A stretch of 64,000 nt of DNA from Serilophus lunatus (GCA_013399895.1 VXBA01005860.1:224599-288598), one strand, 5' to 3'; positions 24,501 through 38,354 are shown, counted from the first letter of the stretch. Notes: a model not told the origin generated them from the letters alone. Program-made: numbers and translations.

Positions 24501-26021
24501 AGTTTCACTATCCAAATGCAGAGTTGCTTGTGGCACTGGATCTCGTGCACTGCAAGAAACTGGTCCTCTCCTGCAAGCAAACAACCATCTCGCCATGTTG
24601 TACATGGCCTTTTCCCTGTCCTGGTGCTGTGACATGCAGGAGGGTGTGGTACCTTCACATGGACTTCTTACATTACATACTCCCCTCTCAAAAGAAGAGC
24701 TGTAATTTCACTGGCTTTTGGAACGTGCAGCACTCATGCCCTGGGGGTGGAGGTGGGAGCAGTGAATTGGGCAGCAGAAGTTCTGTCAGGAGGGTCTGGC
24801 ACCTGTGCTTGACCACACTGAAGACCTGGTCTGAACAAACTGACTCTAGTTAGCACTGTGAGTGTAAAGATAAGCTCTAGGAACATGCTTGTTTCAGGGA
24901 AAGATACTATAATGCTGGTAATGAATTTGCACTATCTCAGCATCCTGCAAAAAATGTTTATTTTCTTATTAATGTGTTCTCAGCATTCTCCCTCTTTCAG
25001 TTCTCTAGAAGCATTTTTTTAATGTTTCCCTCAGGTGTCTTAAAGCTTCTTGTTTGAAGAACAAACATCCCAAAGGGGCTGTGAGCTGGTCAGAGCACTG
25101 ACATTTTATTTTAAACCCACCAGCAGCAAAAAAAACACAGAATACTTTTGAAGGGAAATTTCCTTTTTGGGGTTTTGTATCCCTGAAAGAATTTCCGATG
25201 CATGCAGATAGTAATTCCCAGCTACATACTTCCTGATAAGGAAACAAGCTCCAATAAATGCAGCTATAAATAGCTACCTTTTTATTTTTTAAAAAGGAGA
25301 TATGTTTAGCTTTTCTTTCAAACTGTCAAAGGGACAGCATAGGATAAAAGTCTTAGGTTTGGCACCCATTGGCTTTCCAAAATTAAGATTTCAATCTGCA
25401 TCGATTCACTTAAAGTAATTAAGTTGTGATGTCTGTTTCTTTCTGCTCATGCTTCTCACAGCACTGTGAAAGAAAAAACCCACTTTTTTATATGGTAAAC
25501 ATAAATTGCGTTTGCCTTCCTTGTGAAGGGAAAGTATTACCTGCTTTAAGGAGAATTCTTAATGCTTTTGCTGTGTGCCTGTATTTTAATGCTTCTCTCT
25601 ATATAATTTAAGTACTTTGTCATCTCAGACTAGCATGATCTTTAACTGCATTTCTTCACACTTACTGTGAATGTACTGTATCAAATTCATGGTTAGACAT
25701 AAATTCCTTTTTTGTAGAAGTAACTTGCTGAGACAACTTTGTGCAGTTAGTTTATAAACCTTCCAACTTTTCTGCATTATCTTCCCCTTCTTCATGGTTC
25801 TGTTTCATGTATTTTTAATTTCATGCCTTTCGCTTTGGACTCTTGCTAAAATTTTCTCTTGCCAGACATGGTTTTCTTTGTTCTTTAAAAAGCGACTGCC
25901 AAATACACAGTACCTACAGAAAAGCAAATAATTATTTACCTACTCAAAAATTTATAGAGATGAATAAATTTGGTGCGAGAGTTAGTGAGAAAATGTCTTT
26001 GCAAGTTAGATGTCAAGCCAA
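21511..26021 (+). other. Intron 2 stretch; possible conserved non-coding block at its start
   Basis: No coding exon is recognised. The part at 21715-22000 is balanced in composition, repeat-free and unlike the surrounding low-complexity sequence, which makes it a candidate for conservation testing only. One member of the candidate GGAAATTTCC family lies at 25151-25245. The rest shows nothing I can name. Confidence 0.45.
25151..25245 (+). repeat. Candidate unknown repeat family, copy D
   Basis: It starts with AGGGAAATTTCCTTTTTGGG and continues with AATTTCC, GCAGATAG and CTTCCTGATAAGGAAAC blocks. The same blocks, in the same order and with similar spacing, occur at 32427-32520. The resemblance over about 95 bp suggests two copies of one dispersed element. 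I do not recognise the family. Confidence 0.4.
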
Positions 26022-27055
26022 AATCACAGAATATGCTGAGTTGGAAGGGACCCACAAGGGTCATCAAGTCCAACCCTTAAGGCTGCGCAGGGCCATCCCC
26101 AAGAGTCACACCATGTGCACCAGAGTATCATCCAAATGCATCTTGAGCTCTGTCAGCCTTGGTGCTGTGCCCACTGCCCTGGGGAGCCTGGGCAGTGCCC
26201 TAACCTTTTCCTAACATCCAACCTGAACCTTTCCTGGCACCACTCTAGGCCATTCCCTCGGGTCTTGTCACTGGTTCCCACAGAAAAGCGGTCAGTGCCT
26301 GCCCCTCCTCTTCCCCTCCCCAGGAAGTTGTCCCTGCAATGAGGTCTCCCCTCAGTCTGCTCTTCTCCAGCTGAGCAGACCAAGTGACCTCAGCCACGCC
26401 TCATGGCTTCCCCTCAGGCCCTTCACCGTCTTTGTTGCCCTCCTGGCTGCCAGGGCACTGCTGCCTCTTACTCAACTTGCCATTGATCAGGATCCCAGAT
26501 CCCTTTCCATGGCAGTGCTTTCCAGCCTCTCATTCCTGTCTGTCCTTACATCCAGGTTGCCCCATCCCAGGTGCAGAATGTGGCGCTTTCCCTTGTTGAA
26601 TTTCACACGGTCGATTATTGCCCAGCCCTCTGATCTGTCCAGGTCTCTCTGCAGAGCCTTCCTGCCTTCAAGGCAGTCAGCAGCTCCTCCCAGTTTTGTG
26701 TCATCTGAAAACTTGCTCAATATCCCCTCCAATCCTATGTCCAAGTCATTTATGAAGATATTGAAGAGCACAGGGCCCAAGATGGAGCCCTGTGGAGCCC
26801 CACTAGTGACAGGTCACCAGTCCGATGTCACCGCAGTCACTGTGCTCACCCAGTCTGTGCTCGACCCACGGCATGGTGTGTTTATCCAGCTGTGTGCTGG
26901 ATATTTTGTCCAGAGTGGTTCTGTGAGAGACAGTGTGACAAGCTTTACTGAAATCCCAAAAGATCATCTGGGTTACCCTGATCACTTAGGTGGGTTACCT
27001 TGGCATAAAAGGAGATCAGGTTTAATCAGCAGGATTTTATTCTCATGAAATCATT
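26022..27055 (-). mobile_element. CR1 LINE, 5'-truncated (CR1-X-like), degenerate reverse transcriptase
   Basis: Read on the minus strand, the element ends at 26022 in a CR1 3' terminus (ATTCTGTGAT type). The minus strand encodes reverse-transcriptase remnants. At 26985-26803 there is a DFSKA motif (RT motif A region) followed by TVSH. At 26780-26487 there is GPVLFNIFINDLD, then SKFSDDTKLGG, where the catalytic FADD/YADD box has become FSDD. The two parts are in different frames with a stop between them (around 26800), so the copy is dead. Only about 1 kb of a roughly 4.5-kb element remains; the 5' boundary near 27055 is approximate. Its terminal 59 bp match the tail of the SINE at 14983-15130 at 55 of 59 positions, so the SINE borrowed its tail from this CR1 subfamily. 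Confidence 0.92.
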
Positions 27056-27124
27056 CAGATTATAACTGAAGACCTGTACTTGTTCGCTACCTTGGTTTTA
27101 TAGAGGACGAGTGCTTTTGTAAGT

Positions 27125-27880
27125 CATCTTGAGCAGCACTTAGGCCTTAGTCTTGGTTTCTGTCCTGCAACAAGGAAGGGTCTGTGTGTCTTCTTGCAGG
27201 CTGGCGTGTCCCACGTGGCTGCTGGTGGGTGGCTGTCTCCAGCAAAATCTGAGGCGTGCCTGCGGATGGGTTCTTCACAGGGCATGTTAGTGGCTGGGTC
27301 GTTCTCTTTTCTCACTTGTTCCTGTCGGCAGCATGCTCCCTAGTTTTCCTGGGGAGCGGGCGAGATGGCCATGGTGGGCTCCCTGCCATTACAGCCGTGG
27401 CTGAACCATGGCCAAAGCCCCTGGAAGGTGAGGGTGCAACTTCCTCAGTGCTGGCAGCCAGCAGGAGGGAGTTGGGGCCCAGCACAGAAGAGAGAAGGTG
27501 GAATAATCTCCCTCTTTCTCCTTCCAGTGCTTTCACAGGATCTTGTGGCCAAATGCTACCTGTGCAGTCACTCAGCTGCCATGGGCCCTTCCTCTTGGCC
27601 TGCTGCTGGTGCTCCCAGCTGGCCCAGAGCCGAACAGATTGCAGAAGGGTGCAGCTGGTGGAAGATCCCTCCTTGCCCTTATTGTTCATTGTGTGCTGGA
27701 GTGACTTGGCAGGGCTCAGCACGTGCCCCTCCTCAGACGCTGGTTCCGTAGCCCTTGAGCACATTTCTTGTACGCAGTTTTCCTTTGTAGGTGCCTTGAG
27801 GGGTCTTACCTTCTCTCTCCCGTGCTCCTCTCTTGGCTGCACCAGAAAGGTTTGATCTGCGTGTGCAGGCCTTGCCACAC
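27125..27880. other. GC-richer block with opposing open frames, nature unknown
   Basis: Directly upstream, in element orientation, of the CR1 fragment lies a GC-richer stretch of about 750 bp. It stays open for roughly 190-200 codons on both strands (plus 27256-27855, minus 27878-27312). Neither translation resembles a family I know, and the plus frame begins at a non-ATG codon. GC-rich sequence lowers stop-codon frequency, so the open frames may be incidental. It could be part of an older transposon or a diverged regulatory region. Confidence 0.3.
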
Positions 27881-30800
27881 CTCCTTAACTGGCCTGTGGA
27901 ACATGCACAATTAATACAGCATTAATTAATTACGGGGAGAAGTCGCTGCTGGCACAAGAACCAAGGCTCACAGCTTATAAAGTGAATGCTTTGATGCTGA
28001 GCTTTAAAGAACGCTTCCATCAACTTAAGCCAGCAGAGATTCTGTGATATTTATACCCTCCCTCCGTACAGACTCCAGAGCACACAGTTTGGCCACCCTT
28101 GGGCACTAGCAGGGTGCTAGAGGAGCAAGGTTCAGAAAGCACAATCCGGGCTTGGCCCTCGCTAATGAAATTGCACAAGTCCCAGGTGAAAAGGTTGAGT
28201 CTGAAACAGAAATGGTTTGTTGAGGGAGCTTAATAGGTGTGAAGAGTGACCTTCTGGACTTGCAGAAGTGAATAAGAGTTGTCTCACTGACTCCAGTAAC
28301 TCCCACAGTTTTGTTGAGAATGTGTATGAGTAAAGGTTTGTGCTGTGCCTCTACTCATTTGGCCAGTGTTTGGGGGAAGAGGATGAAAGAACGGCTATGC
28401 TCTTTGGTTTATGCAATACTGAGAATTTCTCCCTTTCTACTTCCTCCTTCTCAGTAGTGCAGAAGGAAGTAGCCCCAGTCCCTGCTGGTCCACAAACCAG
28501 TTACTCATTTCAGTTCTGCCGCTTGAGTGGGTTCTTGTGTATTTCCTAGTGGGGAAAATCTCCCTTTATGTATATAAGTTCCTCCTTCCTATTCTCTCTT
28601 TTGTTCTGATTTCTTCCAAGCAATCTGTCTCCCTCGATTTTTAACCTCTTTGCTGTCTTTCACTTCCTCTTCATGATTCAGTGAAGGCATTTTGTCAGAA
28701 AATTCCTCTGTACACAAATACTTCTTTGTTCCTTTTTTTGTTTGTTTTTTTTTTTTTTCTGTGTTGTATTTCTTTGTATCTCATTTCCTTGGAAACTTCC
28801 TTAGTAGTCTTACTACCTCTGGGCTTTTAGCTTCCTTACTCTGGGTAGTCATTACTGTGTTGCTGAGTGTGTAATTGTTCAAGGCACCTTGATCTTTTTA
28901 TTAGAGGTTTGGGTTTTTTTACTGCTCTTTAAATACTAATAAGGCTTGTCTCATCACTGCTCTACAGCTTTCTTTGTGGCTTTTCACTTGTTGAAAGGGA
29001 GTGTAATCAACTCATAGGAGTCATTCTCTACTTCCACTTCATGTTCTCGGGGTTGCAGTGCATGATGTTGGGGTAGTGATGCATGGGCCACATGCAGTAG
29101 TTGTTCAGGGTTTGATGCAGGATTCAGAGCCTTGGATCTCAGCAAAACGGGAGCAAGAGAGAGCACTTAATGTCTGCAACAGCTGGAACATTATAGCTCT
29201 CCAGTTTTTACACCCTCTCTGTTCTAAAATCATGCAGAAATAAAAACAAGTGGAGGAGCTGGGAGTGACAGCAGAGGTAACAGTGATAGTGGGATGAGCT
29301 GTGTTTGTGATGGGCAGACCTGAAGCATCTGGGCTGTAAGAGGAGTCAGTATTTGCTGTTGGCCTCCTGCCACACCATTATCAGTGTGTGCAATAGGGAT
29401 GGCTGAATCTCAGAAAGTTTGGCGCTGATTCAGTTCAGCAGAACACCCAGAAGTAAATCCAGATGTCTTTTAAATTGGTTGGATCTGTAGCGTTATGGTG
29501 AGTTTTCCATAATTATGATTTTCTTGTGAGAGTTCTGGGAGAATCGAGCTAGTCCAGACTAACCCTGAGAGCACAGCTTCTCACACATAGCCTTTCGGGT
29601 CCTCCATCGTTTGCAGTGAGAACATGTGTGCACAAAAACCCAACTGGAACTCAGACAAGAGTTAACAATCAAAATTTATTTCACAGCTGAGAAGTTCTGA
29701 ATTTTCTTTAATCTGATACATATATCTGTGTGTACATGTACATACTTGGATCCCGTGGAAAGGAGGCTTGCTCAAATCCTTAGTTTTTATGCGCAGAGAA
29801 TGTAACTCTTTCTTTTGTAGCTAGTTAACAATTTGAAATGGTTGTAACACATTCTATGTCAAGGCTGCAAAAATACAACTTGTGGTACAGAACATGTCTC
29901 TTGACCAGCTCTAAATTTTTAGCATAAGGACAGTTGCACTTTAATAGATCTTGACAACTGGAAGAGCTGGGACATTCTCTGTATGAATAAAATGCCTGGT
30001 ATGTAATTACAACTTGAATTTATGGTCATCTACTAAATTAACTGCTCCCAGTGTCACTTCACAATTGGGTTTAAAATAAGAATAATTTACTTTAATAATA
30101 TTTTCTCAATTTTTCTTGAGCAACAACTCATTTATATGGGACCACAACACAGGGAAGTCTCATTCAGAAGGGTGTTGTGATTGTTAGGCAGAAAACATTA
30201 TTGTTGTGTGTAACTTGGGACTTTTTCATGTGGGTTTACAGAAGGACCTATGAATGGCCCCTGACTGTAGAGTTAAGCAAAGATACTTGTCAAAAATCAG
30301 TCACCAGTCTCAAATTAGTGTGAACTCTGAATTGATTTCACAGTTTTACATCAAAAATGCTAGGAAATTGAAGTTCTGACACAGCCTTGTTGAAGCTTGT
30401 GATTTTCTAGAGAGATGTCTTAATGCCTTGCTTTTGTTCAAACACCCGTTCAGGGTGTGGTGGTCTCATCCACGCAGTCATTTTTAATCTGATAGGGAAC
30501 CCAGCCAGGGCATACTACTTCCCCAGTCCTCCCATTCCCAGGAAACTACAGAGGGAAATAGCACTCTGCAGTTTGAGGAAAAGACAGTTTTGTAGGTGAA
30601 TGGGTTAGCAGAGAGAAAGTTATCATGTGGCTGTGAAATGATACGTGGTATGGAGAAGTGGTGACCAGGAAATTCACAGTTCCTTACAAAAATCCAGAGA
30701 TCCAAGATAAATCGTAAAATAAACAAGAATGAGGATGCGTCACTACGTGAAAGAAATCATTGCAGGAAGATGATTTGAGGGCTGAAAATGTAAATGAATT

Positions 30801-32426
30801 TCTAAAAGGAATCAGATAAAGCTGTGGAGAGAGGGATAGGCTGTGTGGTCAATATGGAAACAGTGTCCTGAGTGCAACCACAGCTCATGACGTCCTTAAA
30901 CCACAGATTACCAGAGGCTGAGATAAGTAATATAAATTATAGCAGAGATTGCTTTGTGTCTCCTTATTCCTTATACTTTTTGCTTATGCATCTACTGTTG
31001 TAGATGTTTGGCTACATGGGTCAGGGATCTTTTCCTAATATGACAGTTTTTATATTTTACCCCATCTCATAACCATCTCCAGTGATTTGACAGTAGTGTG
31101 GATGCCATCCAAGCAGATACATATTCAGTACACATATGCTACGCCAGAGGGCTCTTTTAGGTGATAACTAACTCATCAGCTAGAGGACACAGGGAAAAAA
31201 GTTAACTGGGGGGATTTGCCTTTAAGCAATTCTGACAAAAGTCTCTTTACACAACAGCTGACTGAATCACTGAATGTAATGCCAAGGGCAGCAATAGAGA
31301 AAAAAAAAAGTCATGTAAATTAGCTGGCAAGAGAACAGGGCAAAGCTATCTGGTAAAGGAGGGAATGGGAGAGGAGAGCAGGCAGTCACCTCCCGGAGCT
31401 TCGGCTTTAAGGACCAGATTTCCTTCACCGAGTGTTTGAAAAACAAATTTTGAAGTTGAAACTGAGGGGAAAACGTGGAGTGCCTCTCTTCATAGTTTAT
31501 AGGCCTCTAGTGGATTGTAGTCACCCCCATGACAATTCTGCTATCTCTGTCCTTTTGTTCCCTCTCATACACCCTCAAAGGATTGCTTTCATTTTCCCAG
31601 TGTTGTCCAGTCCATGATCCACTTTGGCTGTGCCCCTTCTATGGCCCTGTTTCACATCCTTGTAATGTGTAACACAAATTTCAGTTCTGTTTCCTCTCTC
31701 CTCCCGAACAACTGGCATAGTCATTAAAGAAGTTATGCAGTATTACTTGCAATTTGAAATGGTAAATTAAAAACTAACTGGAAGTCTGGTGGTGCTTCTG
31801 ATCTGTGTCCCTTTTCCTAAAGTGCTTCATAAAATGCTGTATGTTGTTACTCGCTCTGGCCTGGATGTTCTTGGCTCTCTCACACTTAATGATTCACAAT
31901 ATGTCTGTGAAATTCATTTTTGTAAATGTGATTTCCCCCCTTCCCTCTGTATATTCTCCCCTCCCTTCTCCCTTGTTTTTGTGTCTTCGCGGCAAAAGTT
32001 CATTAAATAAACCCCATAGTACGTGTAAGGCACAGACTGCAGTCTCCAACATGCCATCAGAAGAGATCCAAGATAGGGCGCAGAATTTCCCCCCTGATTT
32101 CCAAGCAGGAGATTAGACAAGTTCGTGAGGCTTTTCTACAGCTCCCCTCCCTCTTCCTCAGCTGTGTGTATCCTCTGCCTCTCTCATGAATAGAGATGTT
32201 TTTTCCTAGTAAAAATTCATCACCTTTTCCCCTCTGAATGTCCCTATCTGTCTTTGGGGAGAGGGGAGCAGGAAGGAAGCTGTGTGCAGTGGGTTCTTCT
32301 CCACATGCCTGTGGGAGGGCAGAGCCCAGTGTGCTGCCTGCAGTAAGCAGGCAGGGGTGTTTGCGGGGCTTGCATGCCAGAGTCTTCAAACAGCTCTGCT
32401 CAAAGGCATGAGCTGGGCTCACTTCT

Positions 32427-32520
32427 GAGGGAAATTTCCTTTTTGGGGAAGTTGCTGCAAAGGAATTTCCTGTGTGGGCAGACAGAGCTTCCTGACTTGA
32501 AGGCTTCTTGGAAGGGAAAC
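32427..32520 (+). repeat. Candidate unknown repeat family, copy C
   Basis: It contains GAGGGAAATTTCCTTTTTGG, then GGAATTTCCTGTG, GCAGACAGAGCTTCCTG and GGAAGGGAAAC in order. The first half matches the copies at 25151 and 37529; the second half resembles the pair at 50062 and 51542. It therefore links the two subgroups. The family is not recognised. Confidence 0.4.
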
Positions 32521-35500
32521 CGTTTCATAATGAAATGATAAATTAAAGACATACCAGCCTGGTTCGCTTCAAAACAGCTATTGAGAGAGCTCACCATTAT
32601 ACTCCTGCTCAGAATGAAAATAAATTGCATCCTGACAGGATTCACCATAATGGAGCATATCCTTCCCCCCAGCCTTCCTCCTTGTAGGTCTCTCTTTCCT
32701 ACCTTCCCTCTCCCTGCCCCTCTCCTCTGCTGTTTGCTTCACTGTCATCTGTGTTTTTGCAGCCCACTCTAACCACCAGGAAAAGGAGCGTGATGTTGAA
32801 GATTGTTTGCTAAATGTACTCTTTTCTCCGTGGAGCAGGCTGCTCTGGTTTAAGCCCTGTTATGCTGGCTGGCATGGTGTGAGTGCCCTGGATGTAAGCC
32901 ATAGGAATGGCACAGGGCTGCCCTGAAAGCTGGGTGCTGTGGCTGCTGATGCCATTGTGGCAAGGAGAAGTTAAGGCTACCGACAGAGTTTAAGTCAGTG
33001 CCTATAAGGAATGTCTTGGTGCAGTTATGAAAATATCTGGGAGGAAGCGTTGCAGATAACTGTTTCCTGTTAAATAAGAGGAAAAAAGGACCTTTGCTCC
33101 ATCCCAGTCAAGACACAATGCAGGGAGGGAATGGCCAGAGAGCTCAGACTGTTTTCAATAGGCACAAACCAGCTCATATTATTTCCCTGTTCTGCCCCGT
33201 CCCAACCTGTTGAAAAGGGAAGGCAAGTGCTTGTGGGTGTCTGTGCCCTAAGGGATTCCTGTAGCTGTGAGCTGAGGTGAACTGGGTGAAGGGCTTTGAT
33301 TAGACTGCTTGGGTTGCTGAACACGTTTTACACGCAGGTGGAGGATATAATTTCAGATGGCATGGGGCAGGGGGAAGAAACCAGCAAGTTTCTTGTTACC
33401 TTTCTTTGTCTCAACCGTGTTGTCTGTAAACTTGATGGATGATTCTGCTCACAGTACCTAGTTCCACAAAGTGATCTGACATGCACCAATACAAGTGTGG
33501 CATCAGCATTTTCTTTTCTCCCTTGAGAGAAAGCCTTTATTCCTTGCCTTCTATTTGGCTGGCAAGTAAAGCTATTTTAATTCTTTACAGAACTGCCCAG
33601 AATTGGTGTGTCTTACATGCCTTGTTCTTTTCCATTGCTTACTGAGTTTCTTAGGAGTTTTGAAGCACTGAAATTACTGGCAGAACACTGCATGATAAGT
33701 ATCATAATTTGGGGAATTTTTTCTTAAAATTGCATGTGATGGAGTTCCATGACAGTGAAAGAATTTGAGGTTCTATTTGTATTTTTTAAAGCAGGTTTCT
33801 GGCCAGTGTAAAGGAAGACTAGAGAAGATGGTTCACACAGCTCAAAAGTCAGATACAAGGGACTCTGAAGAAATATATAGGGGGGGTGATCCTATGTATA
33901 TATGTATATGTATGTTTTTTATAGGTTCAGTAGTTTTTTTACCTTCTCTTTTTTGAAGGGGTCTTGCCTCACTTTAAAATTCTTGGGATTGATAGTTCTG
34001 GAGGTATTCAGAAAATGGGACTCCAGTATTAATTTGTGAAGTTCTCTCATCAGTAACGGTGCATAATCATTCCTCATATTTTACAAATTTGTGAAGTATA
34101 AAGTCTAAAATGTAGAACTTGGCTCTTTGTGATCGATACAACACACCACAGCACATGCTCATGGTGTGTGCCAGCACCAGGAAGGCAAATCTGACTGTAC
34201 AGTGGCCAGGGCTGTCTTACAGCTGTCCAAAGAGACAAATGCTACTTCAATGGAAGTTAGGAAGGAACTCTTCTAAGAAACCTGTACTAGGGACATGCCA
34301 GCCTTCAAGCTACAGCATACAGAAGGTCCCCAGAGGAACAGACTTATGCGTAGTACTAGACTGTCATCTTCATTCTGGTGTATCGTTGGGCCAGACTGGG
34401 TCGAAAACTAAAAACATTTCACAGCAGAAAAGTCCTCACTGTGGCTTGCATTTTGAGGTGCTTGCTTTGCTGAGCTGATGAAGTTTGATGATGAAATACT
34501 CAAGTGGCAACACTCAATATAGTTGTAAGTAGTTCTGGTTTTAAGAAAAGAGTTTCTGTAGTTGAGGATCAGGTGCAGATCATCAGCGAACCATATGGAA
34601 ATACCTACTTTGTTTTAAATCTACTTTGTAAGACACCTGGTAATTTTTACTGGCAGTGCTGTTTCTCGTAGAGGTCGATTTGGGGTTGAGGATGGTCTCT
34701 CAGAAACAGCTTTCATGCCAGATACAGTGCTTGCTCAGCCTTAAAGGGCTTAGGGCCATTACTCTTAGCATTTTCCTAACAGGGATGATATACCTTGGAT
34801 GGAGCTGTGTTCAAGCTTCCTGCTCAGGCTTTTTAGAGTTGTGAGGCACCCAGAAGTGTACTAGGCAATGTGATTACAAAGGGTGGATAAGCACTAGGAT
34901 CAGGACTTTTAAGCTGTCACAACCTCTTGATAGCATTTAAATTAATGATTAAAATCAACATAGCACATGGTGTTTGCCTAAGTTGCTCCTCTTTTTGCCT
35001 TATCTAATGTGTTTTGTTCACCTAGTCTCCACCTAAAGAAATGTTATTGTATTTTCTATATTGTCTGCCTCCCTTTTGGGCTGAGGTGATGTGCTCTTCT
35101 CTTTTTGCTTGCTTGGCATAACCAGTTTGGGGTTTGTCATCCCTGCCTTCCAAACTGTGAACTCCCGATAAATCATCTTTCCCCACGAAGAACACGGGAC
35201 TCATTTCTGTCACCTTCCTGTTTTGAGCAAAAACTAAACAGGATTATGTCCGATCTACTCAGAAATAAAGTCTAGGTAACATCTTGTGATGATGGCAGCT
35301 ATAGCTGTGTCAGGAGGAAATCTGAGTGGCAGCACAAATTGATGAGCTGCTTACAGAACTGTACAGTTTCACCAAGGTTTTGTCTGTAATAGAGGCTTGT
35401 GTTGTTAATCAGGTGCCTCTCCAGCCTCACTGTTCAGCTACACGATAGTGAGTTCCAGTAAAATGTAGGTGGGAGAGCAATTAATTTGTGCTGATTTTTT

Positions 35501-37528
35501 TTTTCTGCTTTTAACACACACACAGTTTGTTCTTGGCACGGTATCAAAAGAGTGCTGGAAGGAAATGAGGTAGAAAAGGGACACAAAAATCACAACTGCA
35601 CAACTGATCTGTAAAGGTATTGTTCCTACTTCCATGTGGAAAGCTCAGAGATTCCTAGCTGACATTCTTGCTGGGTTGGCAGGCAGTGGGAATCTTATAT
35701 TTCATTTCTGGAAGTAGTGGGTCAATAGGGATTTCTCTAATCAGCTGAAACCTAGCAGTGATGGAGTTTAAGTAAATTGTAGGCAATTATTCCTGTCGTA
35801 GGAGTAGCTCCTACAATGCAAGGTCTTTGAGGACAAAGGAAAGGTGGGAGAGGTGAGGTAGGATGTATGTTACTACCTTTACTCTCACAGATGATGTCCT
35901 AGGGCTTTATCTTGAGCTCTGTCTCTCCGTGTAGTGTGTATTTCTGCTTGAAGTGAGAAAGCTGGGCTGTAGTACACATCTCTACTCCAGAACAGTTCAG
36001 TTTGTTATGTGGTTGTCCTCTTTGGTGGAATTTCTGTGACTTCCCTTGTGAGACAATGTAAGTCTTCACACGGGAGGCTGACATTCAACCTCTGTCTTCT
36101 TCTGATCAAGCTAAGTTTCCATCTTCTGAATTAGACTCTCAGACCACTCTAAATCTCTGCTTGTGGGATGCTTATACCAAATATTTGCAGGCATTTTTCT
36201 AGTTGCTTCTCCTACAATACGGCATGAAGTATGAGCAATGTTTCTGAAAGCTCAGCAGGTTTTGTGTTGGAAAAGTTGAGGAAGGAATATATGAGCCAAA
36301 GATGATTTCAAGGTAGCTGTTCTTAGGATTCTTCTACTACTCTGACTCACAGGTTGTTGGGACAGCAACTGGTGTTTTATCCAGCTGGATTTTGTCCTGA
36401 TCATTTGAAATGCTTCCTTTTTCACCTCAGTGTAATTTACAATCAGATATCTATTGCAGCAAGAAATGTTAACAGGAAAGAAATGTAAACACTCCAACTG
36501 TGTTTTACTTCCTCTAAATATCTAGATGTTTGTGTTGAGAGAGTTATTCAATTAAGAATAAAACCAAGGTTTCCAGTCAACCCCAGGAGCTGAGGTAGGT
36601 TCATCTTTTGGGGATCTGGAGGGAGGAAGAATTACGTGTGCAGCAGTGCTAGTTGGTATGTTGCCCAAGCTGTCACTATGACAGCATTTCAACATGGTAA
36701 CAGAGACACTTCTACACCAGCTGCATTTGCTTCCCATGAGAAAGTGGATTGGCATGGAGAACACTGAGGTTGAAAGAGAAAACTAGGGACACAAGTTTCC
36801 TCTCTTGCACAATCCCTATTTAGGGATTTTCAATCACTATGCCAGATTGTATATGAAAATGTTTAACTTTTTAACTGCTGAAGGATGTAATGATTTTCTC
36901 CAGGAAATCTGTCTCTCAGTATTTGAACAAATGTTACTTGAAGAGAAAGGGTGAAAAAAGATGCAGCTCCCCAGATAGCTCACTTTACTAAAGAATGGAT
37001 AACGTGGTAGTGAAGACCTGAATTAAAATTCAGTGTAAGGCACAGATAAGATAGGCAAAGTCAAACTTTTCATAGTCTTTAGTAATTTGTGGGTTTTTTT
37101 CCAACAATCCTCTTAATTTTTTCCAGGGCAGGTTGTAAGCAGTGTCTAGCTAAGCAAGGAGTATTGACAGTAGGTTTACTTTTTCAATTGTCTTTCAAAG
37201 CCTTCTTGAAGATAGTTCAAAAGACTGTCTGAAATCCACAAACCAGAATTTGAAAGGGAAGTATTTGTCCTTTCCACAGGAAAGGACTGTTTTCCAGTTC
37301 AGCGGTCTTGAAACTGTAATAACTTGAATTTCCCTTGTCCCTTTTACACGTGTCAGAGATTCAGCTCTGCCTAGCTAGAATGATGTGACCACAGCTGTCT
37401 GCTTTAAACACTTTTGTGGATGGACATTGAACTTTACTGAGGCAGGTGAAGGGATGTGATCCTTCTCTTCCCACTGAAATTGCTTCTATCTGTGAAAAAC
37501 CATATGAGACACAAAGGGATATTTTTCT

Positions 37529-37558
37529 TAGGGAAATTTCCTTTCTAAGGAAGTTAGT
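37529..37558 (+). repeat. Candidate unknown repeat family, copy E (short)
   Basis: About 30 bp, TAGGGAAATTTCCTTTC followed by AAGGAAGTTAG, match the start of the copy at 32427 with a small indel. Flanking similarity is not evident, so this may be a truncated copy or a coincidence. Confidence 0.3.
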
Positions 37559-38354
37559 CATATGAAATAACTATTATTATTTTTAAATCCAGTATGAGTT
37601 GAGGGAGTGCCCTGATTACACATTTCCTGGAAAAGGCCGTTGGTGACGTACCATTGACTAATGAAAATCAACGGTTAGAAGTAGCTATTTTCTATTAACT
37701 GTTTGAAAAGGAAAGAGTATTTTAAAAGTACAAGTTGTCGACATTTCCTTGTTCTTTTTTTTTTAATCCACCATCAGTGGGCCTGCTTACATCATTAGCA
37801 GTTACAGATTCATGGCCCTGGCTGGAAAACACTGAACTATTCTGATATAAGAAAATAAATAAAATCAAAGCCTCCTTGCTGTTATTTGCCATTAATGATG
37901 CTGTGCAGCTTGGTGCCTCAACCTAAAATGAGGGAGGAAGAAGAGAAGTACAAAGGAAGCACAACAAGGCTGACAGTAGATCAGTCAGATTTCCCATGAC
38001 ATTCAGGATGATGCTTTATCTGCTGGTGAGCAGCAGCCCACAAAGAGCTCTGTGGTACCCAGCTAGGGGTTAAGGATGGAGTTTTGTGCATGTATGAGAA
38101 ATTCTGTTCAGAAAAGAGAAAAGCAGTAGAATTGAACTTTTGTATTTCATTGCTACCAATTCAGATTTTTCTAGCATGTGTTAAACTAGTGTCCAGGAAA
38201 TCTGGGAGCGGATGAGCAAGAACTTCTAAATACTATTTTAGCTGTTATGTCTAAGACTCTGGGAACTGTGTTGCTTCTGCTCAGAAGAGCATGACTTGTG
38301 ACTGCAATTTGTTCAACTTAAAATGACCTCCAAGCCTTACTGGAAGTCAATGTG

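Noticed and set aside
26803..27048. Plus-strand open frame across the CR1
   Set aside because: It is a shadow of the minus-strand CR1 reverse-transcriptase remnant and has no independent support.
28045..28062. ATTCTGTGAT-like string suggesting another CR1 3' end
   Set aside because: Only about ten bases match and no CR1 landmarks precede or follow it.
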